A stretch of 64,000 nt of DNA from JAEUMG01 sp046349315 (GTDB lineage Bacteria; Pseudomonadota; Alphaproteobacteria; Rhizobiales; Aestuariivirgaceae): the NCBI GenBank assembly GCA_046349315.1, contig JAXMCQ010000025.1, forward strand, positions 1 through 64,000, given 5' to 3'. The notes beneath the pieces were generated by a model, which worked only from the letters and a program-made list of their open reading frames with translations, had not been told where the DNA came from and made no database searches. The first letter of the stretch is position 1, and each line of letters opens with the position of its first letter. Both the position numbers and the translations under genes were made by a program. Shown piece after piece: positions 48,427-57,370 of the stretch.

Positions 48427-49311
48427 ATGCCTGCCTTGTCCCGTGAACAATGCGATGCCTTCTGGCTCGACGGATACCTCTTGGTCGAGAACGTCATCGA
48501 CGGCGCCCGCCTAGCCGCGCTGCGCGACGACTTCGAGGGCTGGGTCGAGGAGAGCCGTCGCAATACCAAGCCCTATGGCGAAATCATCGACGGGCGGCCG
48601 CGCTTCGATATCGAATCGGGCCACACTGCGGAAAAGCCGGCACTGCGCCGCGTGAACTCGCCGGTCGAGGTCTCGCAGGCCTATTACGACTGCATGGCGG
48701 ATTCGAAAATGACCGACATGGTCGCCGATCTTATCGGGCCGAATGTCAAGTTCCACCACTGCAAGATCAACTCAAAATTGCCCGGCGCAAAGACGGAAGT
48801 GAAGTGGCACCAGGATTTTCCCTTCACGCCGCACTCGAATGACGACATCGTCACCGCCCTGCTCTTCATCGACGAGGTGACGGCCGACAACGGCCCGCTC
48901 GAAATCGTCGGCGGCACCCATCGCGGACCGATCCACAGTCTTTGGCATGACGGCAAATTCACGGCTGCGGTCGGCGAAGAAATTGCCGAGGCAAGCCGGC
49001 GCAAGGCCTTGCGCTGCATGGGCCCCGCAGGTTCCTGCTGCTTCATGCATACGCGATTGCTGCACGGCTCGGCGCCCAATCACTCGTCGCAACCGCGTAC
49101 CCTGTTCATCAGCGTTTACACGGCCGAGGATGCGCAGCCCTATTCGCCGAATCCCGTGCCGAGCAAGTTCGAGGGTCTTGTCGTGCGCGGGGAGAAGACG
49201 AACACCGTGCGCTCGATCGGATATGCTATGGACTTGCCGCAGAAGCCGACCGCGGCGTCTTTCTTCGCGCAACAATTGGCGCCTGAGAAACGGCCCGACT
49301 ACGCGTTTTGA
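48427..49311 (+). CDS. Phytanoyl-CoA dioxygenase family protein
   Basis: The 294-residue Fe(II)/2-oxoglutarate oxygenase has the metal triad H128, D130 (VKWHQDFPFTPHS) and H213 (LLHGSAPNH), and a later Arg (R224) for 2-oxoglutarate. Bacterial members hydroxylate lipids, antibiotics or amino-acid derivatives. The substrate here is not known. The ATG at 48427 has GGAGG upstream. It is convergent with the CAP-domain gene, stops one base apart. Confidence 0.92.
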   Translation: MPALSREQCDAFWLDGYLLVENVIDGARLAALRDDFEGWVEESRRNTKPYGEIIDGRPRFDIESGHTAEKPALRRVNSPVEVSQAYYDCMADSKMTDMVADLIGPNVKFHHCKINSKLPGAKTEVKWHQDFPFTPHSNDDIVTALLFIDEVTADNGPLEIVGGTHRGPIHSLWHDGKFTAAVGEEIAEASRRKALRCMGPAGSCCFMHTRLLHGSAPNHSSQPRTLFISVYTAEDAQPYSPNPVPSKFEGLVVRGEKTNTVRSIGYAMDLPQKPTAASFFAQQLAPEKRPDYAF

Positions 49312-49312
49312 G

Positions 49313-49906
49313 CTACTGTATCTGGAAGATCGATTTCGATCCTGGCTCGCGCGGCTTCGACCAGAAAATCTGCACCGCCCATAATTCATTGCCACGCTGG
49401 ATGACGCCAGTCGATACGAATTCATAGTCGCGCGACATGAGGTTTCGGCGATGACCGGAGCTGTCGAGCCACAACTTGAAAAGCCGCCGCGCCTTGGCTT
49501 CGTCCGCAGCATCATCATGCCGATCGCTTGCCGCATTCTCACCGCGCGCCGGATATAGATCGGCATCATCGACATAGGCCGAGAACCGCGTGCCGAACTC
49601 CTCACCCCGGTTGGAGCGGTGACTGGATTTCCCGCGCCGCATATTGTCGATCGCCTGGGCCCGCGCCGCCTCCCGCAGCATGTCGCTTGCCTCAAGCGGC
49701 GCACGCGACCGTCCGCTGCGATAGCCGGAGGCCATCTCGTCGAGCAATTCCTCGAGGTCCGGGCGCAGGACGGCCCCCTTCGGTAGCGATCCGACGAGCC
49801 CATGCGCATAGTCGCGATAACCGGCTGAAGCCGGCAGGGCCAGAGTCAGCATGGCGGCCAGGATCAGGATCGTCACAGACCAAAAGCGCGCAGGGAAATG
49901 GTTCAT
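49313..49906 (-). CDS. CAP-domain (SCP/PR1-like) secreted protein
   Basis: The 197-residue protein has a signal peptide (ILILAAMLTLALPASA). The CAP fold is indicated by YARGENAASDRHDD and WLDSSGHRRNLMSRDYEFV (HRRNLM motif), followed by GVIQRGNELWAVQIFWSKP. Bacterial CAP proteins are exported and mostly uncharacterised, often tied to envelope or proteolysis. ATG 49906. It is divergent from the EAL gene. Confidence 0.88.
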   Translation of the reverse strand: MNHFPARFWSVTILILAAMLTLALPASAGYRDYAHGLVGSLPKGAVLRPDLEELLDEMASGYRSGRSRAPLEASDMLREAARAQAIDNMRRGKSSHRSNRGEEFGTRFSAYVDDADLYPARGENAASDRHDDAADEAKARRLFKLWLDSSGHRRNLMSRDYEFVSTGVIQRGNELWAVQIFWSKPREPGSKSIFQIQ

Positions 49907-50049
49907 GGAGAATTAAAGGCGTTTTTTCAGCGTTAAAGACAACGCCTTATCAACTATGCCACACAGATATTAGACCGATTCGACAAGCCTTTACCGCCGG
50001 TTTGCCGGTCACAAGATAGAAACGGCGCTTGGTTAAGATCAAGGGCGAT

Positions 50050-52062
50050 ATGGGGACGTCGATTAAAACAATCCTGAGCAGCAAATACGGCTCCTTTGCG
50101 GCCGTAGCGTTGTTCTGCGTCCTGATCGCCTGCGTTGGTGTAGCCTTTGTTACCCGCGCCACGACGAAGCTTCTCGAGTCGGACGCCGAGATGGTGACCG
50201 ATGAATGGGCGAACTACATCGTCTCGAATGTTCCCGATCTGTCGGAAATCGCCCAGGGCGAAATCCCTTCGACGGAATCGGTGATCTTCTTCGAGCAGGC
50301 GCGCCAGGTGGGGCGCGTCTATGACTTTTCGATTTATGACCCGGATGGCCGGCTCATTCTCAAGTCCGAAGAACTCGGGCGCACTCACACTTTCGATTAC
50401 AACATCTTCACGGCAAGGCCGGAATTCGACAAGGCGCGACTGGACCGCAAGCGGGTCATCTTCGTCAATGAGAGCGGTTCGAGCCAGGGCCCTGAAATCT
50501 TCGCCGATGCCCTGATGCCGATCGGGACGCAGGGCAATCTCGACGGCTGGCTTGAGATCAAGGTCGATCAGACCCGCCGCCAGCGCCTGTTCATGTCCTC
50601 CATGACCAGCCTCGCCCTGATTATCGGCGCGATCCTTGCCGCAGGTCCCGCGCTCGGCTTCTGGTATCGCACGCGGCAGAAGCAGCTCGCCGAACGACAG
50701 CTTAACTATCTGTCTCATTTCGACATGGCGACGGGTTTGCTCAATCGTGGCGCCTGGCTGGAGAGACTGGGGGGTCTGCTTGCCGGGCGCAGCGATACAG
50801 CGCCACGCGCCGCGGTCTTCCAGATCGATCTCAACGGTTTCAAATTGGCGACCGACAATTATGGTCCGACCGCGGGCGACACGTTCCTCAAGGAAATGGC
50901 GGCTCGCATTGTCGAAGAACCCTTCAGCCAGGCCACGGTCGCCCGGGTAAACAGCGGTCAGTTCGCCGCGTTCCTCCCACGCGTCGCCGACACGATCGAC
51001 GCCGCTCACATGGCGCGCAAATTCGTGGAAGTCCTGTCACGGCCCATCGAATGGGAAGACCATGTTCTGAGCTCGCCGGTTAGCGTCGGCGTCGCGCTGA
51101 TACCCGACGACGGAACCGATCCATCGCGACTGTGGACGGCAGCAAGCATCGCGCTTGAGGAGGCGATCGAAGCCGGTCGGAATTGCTACCGCTTCTTCGC
51201 TGCCGAGACCGAGCGCCAGACGCAAAAACAGCGCGACCTCGAACAGACGATCACGGAGGCTTATGAGCGCGGCTACTTCGAGCTTCATTACCAGCCTATC
51301 ATTGAACTCAAGTCGAAGAAACTGCGCGGATTCGAAGCGCTCATTAGGCTCAATCATCCGGAAAAAGGCTTGATTTCGCCGGTCGATTTCATTCCGGTCG
51401 CCGAGAAGACCGGCGATATCCAGAAGATCGGCGCATGGTGCCTGGAAGAGGCTTGTCATACGGCAAGCTTCTGGCCGTCTGATCTTACCGTCTCCGTCAA
51501 TCTCTCGCCGTTGCAATTCAACTCCGGCCAACTCATCAGCGTGCTGCGCCGTGCGCTCGAAGCGAGCAACTTCGCCGCCTACCGGCTTGAACTTGAAGTG
51601 ACCGAAGGATTGCTGCTCGGCGACGTCGAAGTCGTCAAGGAACAGCTGCAGGTCTTGCGCGACATGGGCATCGCGGTTGCGCTCGATGATTTCGGCACCG
51701 GCTATTCGAGCCTGAGCTATCTCTGGCAGTTCCCGTTCTCGAAAATCAAGATCGACCAGTCCTTCATTCGCGCCATCGAGGCAACCCCGAGCGCGCCGGG
51801 AATCCTCAAAACGATTATCGCACTAGGCCGTTATCTCAGCGTGCCGATGACCGCCGAAGGCGTCGAGACCGCCGAGCAGGCGCGTTTCCTGGAGCGTGCG
51901 GGATGCCAATTCGCGCAAGGCTACCTCTTCAGCCGGCCGGTCCCCAGCACGGAAGTCGCTGGCATCATCCTCAAGGATTTCACCAAGAGCCTTTCCAAGA
52001 AGCCTGCGCAACGCAAGCGTGCGGCGAAAGACACCAAGCTGCCTGACCAGGTGATGCTGTGA
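50050..52062 (+). CDS. Membrane EAL phosphodiesterase with degenerate GGDEF
   Basis: The 670-residue protein has two transmembrane helices (about 15-34 and 186-205) flanking a periplasmic sensor segment. The GGDEF domain is degenerate: its active-site loop reads NSGQF (301-305). The EAL domain is complete, with FEALIRLNHP (429-431), SVNLSPLQF, LEVTEG, ALDDFGTGYSSL, KIDQSF and TAEGVET. It should therefore cleave cyclic-di-GMP, with the GGDEF part perhaps sensing GTP. ATG 50050 has AAGGG upstream and is preferred to TTG 50029. Its stop overlaps the next gene by four bases. Confidence 0.95.
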   Translation: MGTSIKTILSSKYGSFAAVALFCVLIACVGVAFVTRATTKLLESDAEMVTDEWANYIVSNVPDLSEIAQGEIPSTESVIFFEQARQVGRVYDFSIYDPDGRLILKSEELGRTHTFDYNIFTARPEFDKARLDRKRVIFVNESGSSQGPEIFADALMPIGTQGNLDGWLEIKVDQTRRQRLFMSSMTSLALIIGAILAAGPALGFWYRTRQKQLAERQLNYLSHFDMATGLLNRGAWLERLGGLLAGRSDTAPRAAVFQIDLNGFKLATDNYGPTAGDTFLKEMAARIVEEPFSQATVARVNSGQFAAFLPRVADTIDAAHMARKFVEVLSRPIEWEDHVLSSPVSVGVALIPDDGTDPSRLWTAASIALEEAIEAGRNCYRFFAAETERQTQKQRDLEQTITEAYERGYFELHYQPIIELKSKKLRGFEALIRLNHPEKGLISPVDFIPVAEKTGDIQKIGAWCLEEACHTASFWPSDLTVSVNLSPLQFNSGQLISVLRRALEASNFAAYRLELEVTEGLLLGDVEVVKEQLQVLRDMGIAVALDDFGTGYSSLSYLWQFPFSKIKIDQSFIRAIEATPSAPGILKTIIALGRYLSVPMTAEGVETAEQARFLERAGCQFAQGYLFSRPVPSTEVAGIILKDFTKSLSKKPAQRKRAAKDTKLPDQVML

Positions 52063-52865
52063 GCGCCCTGTGGCGGCTGGTGACGCTCGCAGCCGCACTG
52101 GCGAGCGCTTCGCCCGTCGTGCTCTTGCATGCTGGCGCTGGCGCACAGCAGATGACCTATGGGCCCGAAGCCCAGCTGCAGGTACATACCGCGACGGACG
52201 AACTCGATGCCGGCGAACTCGCGGCGATTGATTCCGACCTTGCCTTCGCTCTGCGCCTGCACATGCTACGGGGCCACCTCGCGGCCGCCAAAGTCCTTGT
52301 ATCGCAAAATCGTTTCAAGGAGGCAGCCACGCATACTGCGCATGCCCTGCTTGTCAGTCTGCCGCCGCTCGAGCCCGAGCTGGCGCGCCGCGGCTTGCCG
52401 TCCTTGCGCGACGACCTTCTCGCGGTAAATGCCGCCGCCAACAGCGGCGGAGGACAGCTCGCACTTCTGCGAGCAACCCGTCCAGCCGAATTGCAGATCT
52501 GGAGGGATTACGACACCATTCCTGAACACCGCCGGCAATCGGTCTCGTTCAGCCTCTCGCTCGCTCTACTCCTCTTCAAAGAAGCCGCCGAGGAGTACCA
52601 AGCGGCATGGCAAGGCGTACGCCTCACCCATTTGCACGAATTTCAGACCGGCTATGGCTTCCTGCTGGAGGCGCGGTGGCTCCTCGCACGCTCGCTGCCG
52701 GTCCTGCGCAAGGAAGACGTCAAGATCGCAACCAATATTGAGGATGCCTACCTCCGCTTGCGTGAGGCCTGGCCCTCTATCGATCCGCCGCCCAAGCCGG
52801 TCATGCCCTATTCGACGATCAACGGCCTCGTCGCGGCGATCGAGATCAACGCCAACCGGCTCTGA
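52059..52865 (+). CDS. Secreted protein of unknown function, coupled to the EAL gene
   Basis: The 268-residue protein starts at GTG 52059 within the stop of the EAL gene (GTGA overlap). A signal sequence (LVTLAAALASASPVVLLHAG) is followed by a helical domain (LAFALRLHMLRGHLAAAKVL, FKEAATHTAHALLVSLPPLE) ending PVMPYSTINGLVAAIEINAN. It reads like a periplasmic helical sensor or scaffold, but no named family is recognised. Coupled translation suggests work with the phosphodiesterase. Confidence 0.75.
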   Translation: MSALWRLVTLAAALASASPVVLLHAGAGAQQMTYGPEAQLQVHTATDELDAGELAAIDSDLAFALRLHMLRGHLAAAKVLVSQNRFKEAATHTAHALLVSLPPLEPELARRGLPSLRDDLLAVNAAANSGGGQLALLRATRPAELQIWRDYDTIPEHRRQSVSFSLSLALLLFKEAAEEYQAAWQGVRLTHLHEFQTGYGFLLEARWLLARSLPVLRKEDVKIATNIEDAYLRLREAWPSIDPPPKPVMPYSTINGLVAAIEINANRL

Positions 52866-52942
52866 CAGAATCCGGTTGCAATTGCATGGCCGCGACGCTT
52901 CAAGTCGGGTCGCAAAAACGAACTGCCGGACCAAGATTCGCC

Positions 52943-53713
52943 ATGCGCCAATTGCCCATTATCGCCGCCTTGCACCATGCCTTTCAATCGGTTTGGGTCA
53001 ACCGCATGGTTGCGCTGCGCATGAGTTGGATCTGGTACACCATCGTTGCAATCGTCCTAGCACTTGGCGGTCAGATGGCGGCAACAGGGAGGGTCGAAAA
53101 TCCGCAATCGCAGGGAGCGGATTTCTACCTGATCGAACTTGTCACACTTCTCCTCGTGCTCCTCGTCAACTCGTCCTTCGCCGTGCATTGGCACCGCTAC
53201 ATTCTGCTCGACGAGGTGCCCGGCATGTTCGATACCTTCCGCCTCGATGGAAAGGTCTGGCGCTATTTCGGCAACAGCCTGTTGATCATGCTGGCGCTGA
53301 TCGTCCCGTCGATCGTTGTCGCGATCCCCTTCGTCTTCATCGCGGCCGTTTTCTCGCCCCAGCTCGCGACAGTGGGCAGTATGATTGGCGTACTCATCGT
53401 CGTATCGATCGGTTTTCTGCGGTTGGGCCTCAAGCTTCCAGCTATCGCACTGGGCGTTATCGACTATCGGTTCGCCGACGCCTGGCGCGCTTCCCAAGGC
53501 AATTCGTTCCGCATTGCCGCCCTGTTTCTTGTTACCTTGGCGCTCGCGCTATTGGCAGCATTCATTATCACTGCACTCAGCTTCAGCGGTGCATTCATCG
53601 GCGTCGTGATTGGGTTCATCCTCCAACTGATCGTCAACTGGTTCCTGACGTTTTTCATGATTACGCTGCTAACGAGTCTTTACGGCTTTTTCGTCCAGAA
53701 CCGCGATTTCTGA
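52943..53713 (+). CDS. Membrane protein of unknown function, intact paralogue
   Basis: The 256-residue protein has about six transmembrane helices. It starts at ATG 52943 (MRQLPIIAALHHAFQSVW); the alternative ATG 52886 adds 19 residues of low hydrophobicity. LPAIALGVIDYRFADAWRAS matches the truncated gene at 47700-48335. It lies 77 bp after the secreted protein gene. No domain recognised. Confidence 0.78.
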   Translation: MRQLPIIAALHHAFQSVWVNRMVALRMSWIWYTIVAIVLALGGQMAATGRVENPQSQGADFYLIELVTLLLVLLVNSSFAVHWHRYILLDEVPGMFDTFRLDGKVWRYFGNSLLIMLALIVPSIVVAIPFVFIAAVFSPQLATVGSMIGVLIVVSIGFLRLGLKLPAIALGVIDYRFADAWRASQGNSFRIAALFLVTLALALLAAFIITALSFSGAFIGVVIGFILQLIVNWFLTFFMITLLTSLYGFFVQNRDF

Positions 53714-53849
53714 TCCGCTTAGGCGGGTGACTTGATGCGGCAGGCAAAAGACCTGCCGCCCCCTTCGCTAAATGTATGCAGCCCTTGTGAAATCGGCAGT
53801 GGTAACCATTTCACTGAGCGATATAGTGACGGGCGAGAGGGATCATTCA

Positions 53850-55259
53850 GTGAACAACGCGACGCCGCCAATGGCATCGTTGGCACGGGGCATTCCGCCG
53901 CGCGGTTGGGGCCTTGGGCTGGCCTATGTTCTCGTCGTAGCCGGACTCGTTGTTCTCGTAGTCGTCGCGGCGGTCATCGCCTGGCTGACGCTCAGCATCG
54001 ACCGCACCGCCATAACGAGCCGCCAGCTGCTCGATTGGCGCGAAGCCGGCTATCAGATCATGAGTGCGCTCCAAGATGCCGAAACCGGGCAGCGCGGCTA
54101 TCTCCTGACCAACGACAAGGCCTATCTCCAGCCCTACCAATCAGCCCTCGAGCAGCTTCCCGCGCAGCTTCAGGTCCTGCGTGAACTGACGCCTGACCAA
54201 ATCCGCGAGCAGGCCTCGATCGCCGAACTCGAAAAGCTCATCGATTCAAAATTGGCCGAATTGAAGCAAACCGTCGCTTTGCGGGACCAGGGCAGCGCGA
54301 GCGAAGCGATCGCCATCATCAACCGCGATGTCGGCCGCCGTATCATGGATGCGATCCGCGACCGCATCGCGACGTTGCGGGACGAACAAACGGCCGAACT
54401 CGATGCCGCACGCGACAAATCCCGAATGATGCGGCAATGGTTGCTGCGCGGTGCCATTGTTGCCATTCTGCTCTCCGGCATCCTCGCTCTCGCCGGCCTG
54501 CTTTTGATGCGCCGGCAATTGGCGGTTTTGAAACGTGACACGCAAAGCCTTGGCATTCGCAAAGTGGAACTCGAAGCGATGGTGGCCGAGCGCACGGCTA
54601 ATCTCGAAGAAGCGCGCGCCGAATTGCTGCGGGAGCGCGATCAGGTCAAGGCGCTCTTGCGCGATATGAATCACCGCGTGGGCAACAGCCTGCAGCTCGT
54701 CTCATCATTCCTGAGCCTCCAGGCCCGCAAAACCCGCGATCCGGGCGCGAGCCAGGCATTGCGCTCGGCGCAAGCCCGCGTCCAGGCCGTGGCACTGGCC
54801 CAGCGGCGATTGCGCCTGAGCGACACCGGCCCCGAAGACATGGCCGACGCCACCCAGTTGCTGACCGGCCTGCTCGACGACATCCGCGCTTCAAGCGTCG
54901 CAGGCGCCCCGATCACGCTTGAGCTTGAGGCTGAACCCTTCATCGTCAAGAGTCAGGACGCGGTATCGATCGGTGTCATTGTCGGCGAACTCGTCAATAA
55001 CGCAATGAAATACGCTCTTCCGAACGGATTGCCTGGCACGATCTGGGTGCGGCTTGCGCCTGCCAAGAAGGACAGCCAGGCAACGCTCATCGTCGAAGAT
55101 GATGGCATCGGCTTCGTCGAGTCGCCCGAGGGGGCTGGCGGGTTGGGGAGCGAAGTGGTGAACGCCCTCGCCATGGGTCTCAACGCGACGGTCGCCCGCG
55201 AGACGCCCCGGCCCGGCGAGCCGCGGCCCGGCCATCGCGTCGTCCTGACTCTCGGTTGA
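53850..55259 (+). CDS. CHASE3 sensor histidine kinase (HisKA_2 type)
   Basis: The 469-residue protein has a transmembrane helix near 22-50, a periplasmic CHASE3 domain (AETGQRGYLL at 77-86), a second helix near 199-220, and a cytoplasmic kinase with H275 in RDMNHRVGNSLQLV, typical of HisKA_2. The ATPase motifs GELVNNAMKY and VEDDGIGF follow. GTG 53850 with GAGAGGGAT upstream is preferred; the ATG at 53772 adds an unlikely tail. No response regulator is adjacent. Such kinases often feed PhyR-type general stress systems, but that is only a guess. Confidence 0.88.
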   Translation: MNNATPPMASLARGIPPRGWGLGLAYVLVVAGLVVLVVVAAVIAWLTLSIDRTAITSRQLLDWREAGYQIMSALQDAETGQRGYLLTNDKAYLQPYQSALEQLPAQLQVLRELTPDQIREQASIAELEKLIDSKLAELKQTVALRDQGSASEAIAIINRDVGRRIMDAIRDRIATLRDEQTAELDAARDKSRMMRQWLLRGAIVAILLSGILALAGLLLMRRQLAVLKRDTQSLGIRKVELEAMVAERTANLEEARAELLRERDQVKALLRDMNHRVGNSLQLVSSFLSLQARKTRDPGASQALRSAQARVQAVALAQRRLRLSDTGPEDMADATQLLTGLLDDIRASSVAGAPITLELEAEPFIVKSQDAVSIGVIVGELVNNAMKYALPNGLPGTIWVRLAPAKKDSQATLIVEDDGIGFVESPEGAGGLGSEVVNALAMGLNATVARETPRPGEPRPGHRVVLTLG

Positions 55260-55265
55260 CCTCTC

Positions 55266-56558
55266 TCAATCAGCGAAGGGATCAGTCATCAGGATCGTGT
55301 CGTCGCGCTCGGGGCTCGTTGAAAGCAGCGCGACGGGGCACTCGATCAGCTCTTCGAGATACTTCACATACTTGATCGCCTGGGCCGGCAGATCCGCCCA
55401 GGAGCGCGCGCCTTGCGTCGACTCGCGCCAGCCTTCGAAACTTTCGTAGATCGGCTCGACGCGCGCCTGCGCTTCCTCTGCAGCTGGCAGTCTGCCGATC
55501 TCCCTGCCATCAAGACGGTAACCGACAGCCACCTTGATTTCTTCGAGACCGTCGAGCACGTCGAGCTTGGTCAAGGCAATGCCGTGAATGCCGCTTGTCT
55601 TGATCGCTTGGCGCACCAGCACCGAATCGAACCAGCCGCAGCGCCGCTTGCGGCCCGTGACCGTGCCGAATTCACGACCGCGGGCGCCGATGATCTCGCC
55701 GATCTCATTCGCCTGCTCGGTGGGGAACGGCCCGGACCCGACGCGCGTCGTATAGGCCTTGGCGATGCCCAGCACATAGCCGATCGCCGAGGGGCCAAGA
55801 CCCGAGCCTGAGGCCGCCTGCCCTGCCACCGTATTGGATGATGTCACATAGGGATAGGTGCCATGATCGATATCAAGCAGGATGCCCTGCGCACCCTCGA
55901 AGAGGATGCGCTTGCCGTCGCGCCGCGCCTCATCGAGGAGGCTCCAGACCGCGTCGGAATAAGCGAGCACCCGTGGCGCGATTTCCGCCAATTGAGCGAC
56001 AAGCGACTGCGCATCGACCTCCGGCTGTCCAAGGCCGCGCCGCAGCGCATTGTGATGCGCAAGCAGGCGCTCGACTTTCGGCCCGATCGTTCTGAAATCG
56101 GCGAGGTCATTCACGCGAATAGCCCGGCGCCCCACCTTGTCCTCATAGGCAGGCCCGATGCCCCGCCCCGTCGTGCCGATCTTCGCTGTGCCGGCCGCAC
56201 TTTCGCGCAACTGATCGAGATCGCGATGCAGCGGCAGGATCAGCGTGGCATTGCCGGCGATCCGCAGATTGTCGCGCGAGACGTTGACGCGTTGCGCCGC
56301 CAGCTTGTCGATCTCGGCCGCAAGCGCCCACGGATCGATGACCACGCCATTGCCGATGATTGACAATTTGCCCGGCCGGACGATGCCGGACGGCAGGAGC
56401 GAAAGCTTATAGGTGACGCCGTCGATGACCAGCGTGTGGCCGGCATTATGGCCGCCCTGGAAACGCACCACGATATCTGCGCGCTCCGACAGCCAGTCGA
56501 CGATCTTTCCCTTGCCCTCGTCGCCCCATTGCGCTCCGACGACCGCGACATTCGCCAT
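55266..56558 (-). CDS. purA: Adenylosuccinate synthetase
   Basis: The 430-residue enzyme joins IMP and aspartate using GTP, the first committed step to AMP. GAQWGDEGKGK (P-loop-like) and ADIVVRFQGGHNAGHTL are at the N-terminus; GAQGILLDIDHGTYPYVTSS and GRKRRCGWFD follow. ATG 56558 has GGGAGAG upstream; the upstream start adds only eight residues. Convergent with the histidine kinase, six bases apart. It precedes the serA-serC region, as in many Hyphomicrobiales. Confidence 0.97.
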   Translation of the reverse strand: MANVAVVGAQWGDEGKGKIVDWLSERADIVVRFQGGHNAGHTLVIDGVTYKLSLLPSGIVRPGKLSIIGNGVVIDPWALAAEIDKLAAQRVNVSRDNLRIAGNATLILPLHRDLDQLRESAAGTAKIGTTGRGIGPAYEDKVGRRAIRVNDLADFRTIGPKVERLLAHHNALRRGLGQPEVDAQSLVAQLAEIAPRVLAYSDAVWSLLDEARRDGKRILFEGAQGILLDIDHGTYPYVTSSNTVAGQAASGSGLGPSAIGYVLGIAKAYTTRVGSGPFPTEQANEIGEIIGARGREFGTVTGRKRRCGWFDSVLVRQAIKTSGIHGIALTKLDVLDGLEEIKVAVGYRLDGREIGRLPAAEEAQARVEPIYESFEGWRESTQGARSWADLPAQAIKYVKYLEELIECPVALLSTSPERDDTILMTDPFAD

Positions 56559-56734
56559 CAAACTCTCCCTACGGCATGGCAACGGCCCCGAAGCGGTTTA
56601 TCCGCCGGGGCCGTTTGCCAGTGTCTACACCAGCAGGGCCCGCTGTCCAAAGCGAAAACGGAGGACGTGATTTCGCACGATCCGCCAGTGTGTTAAGGTC
56701 CTCGCCGTCAGGCGATCACTCGGAGGAGACGATC

Positions 56735-57370
56735 ATGGCGGATATTCAGTGGATGATTCGCGGACCCGAAATCGCAACCTGCAACTGCTCTTATGGCTGC
56801 CCTTGCCAGTTCAATGCGCTTCCGACGAATGGCGATTGCCGCGCAGCCGTCGCCATGCAGATCGACGAAGGCTTTTTCGGCGATGTCCGGCTTGACGGTC
56901 TGAGATGGGCGGCGGTCGCCGCATGGCCCGGACCTATTCATGAAGGGCACGGCGAAATTCAGCCAATCGTCGACGTCCGTGCCACGCCTGAGCAGCGTGA
57001 TGCCCTGCTCGCCATTATGTCGGGCCAGCACACCAAGCCGGGCGCCACGTTCTTCCAAGTCTTCTCCTCGATGATCGACACGGTGCACGAACCCAAATTC
57101 GAGACGATCGAGTTCGGAGCCGACGTCGCAAAGGCGACAGGGAAATTCCGCGTCGGCGGTGTGGTCGAAGCCGCGGTTGAACCGATCCGCAATCCGGTCA
57201 CCGGTGCTGCCCATCGCGCCAAAGTCTCGCTGGCCGACAGCTTTGAATTCGTCGAGGCGCAGTTCGCGTCGGGAACAGTCAAGGCGACGGCACCAATTGC
57301 GCTCGTCACCGCCGGCAAGCACGCCCATCTCGCCAACCTGCATCTGACGGGCGACGGCATCGTCCGGTGA
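56735..57370 (+). CDS. DUF1326 domain protein
   Basis: The 211-residue protein has an N-terminal CNCSYGCPCQFN motif with C16, C18, C22 and C24, suited to metal or thiol chemistry. The rest is a beta-rich domain (ATCNCSYGC, EPKFETIEFGADVAKATGKF). Strong ribosome site GGAGGAG seven bases before ATG 56735. Its stop overlaps the next gene (GTGA), so DUF1326 and DUF2182 are translationally coupled. The longer upstream frame lacks conservation. Function unknown. Confidence 0.9.
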   Translation: MADIQWMIRGPEIATCNCSYGCPCQFNALPTNGDCRAAVAMQIDEGFFGDVRLDGLRWAAVAAWPGPIHEGHGEIQPIVDVRATPEQRDALLAIMSGQHTKPGATFFQVFSSMIDTVHEPKFETIEFGADVAKATGKFRVGGVVEAAVEPIRNPVTGAAHRAKVSLADSFEFVEAQFASGTVKATAPIALVTAGKHAHLANLHLTGDGIVR

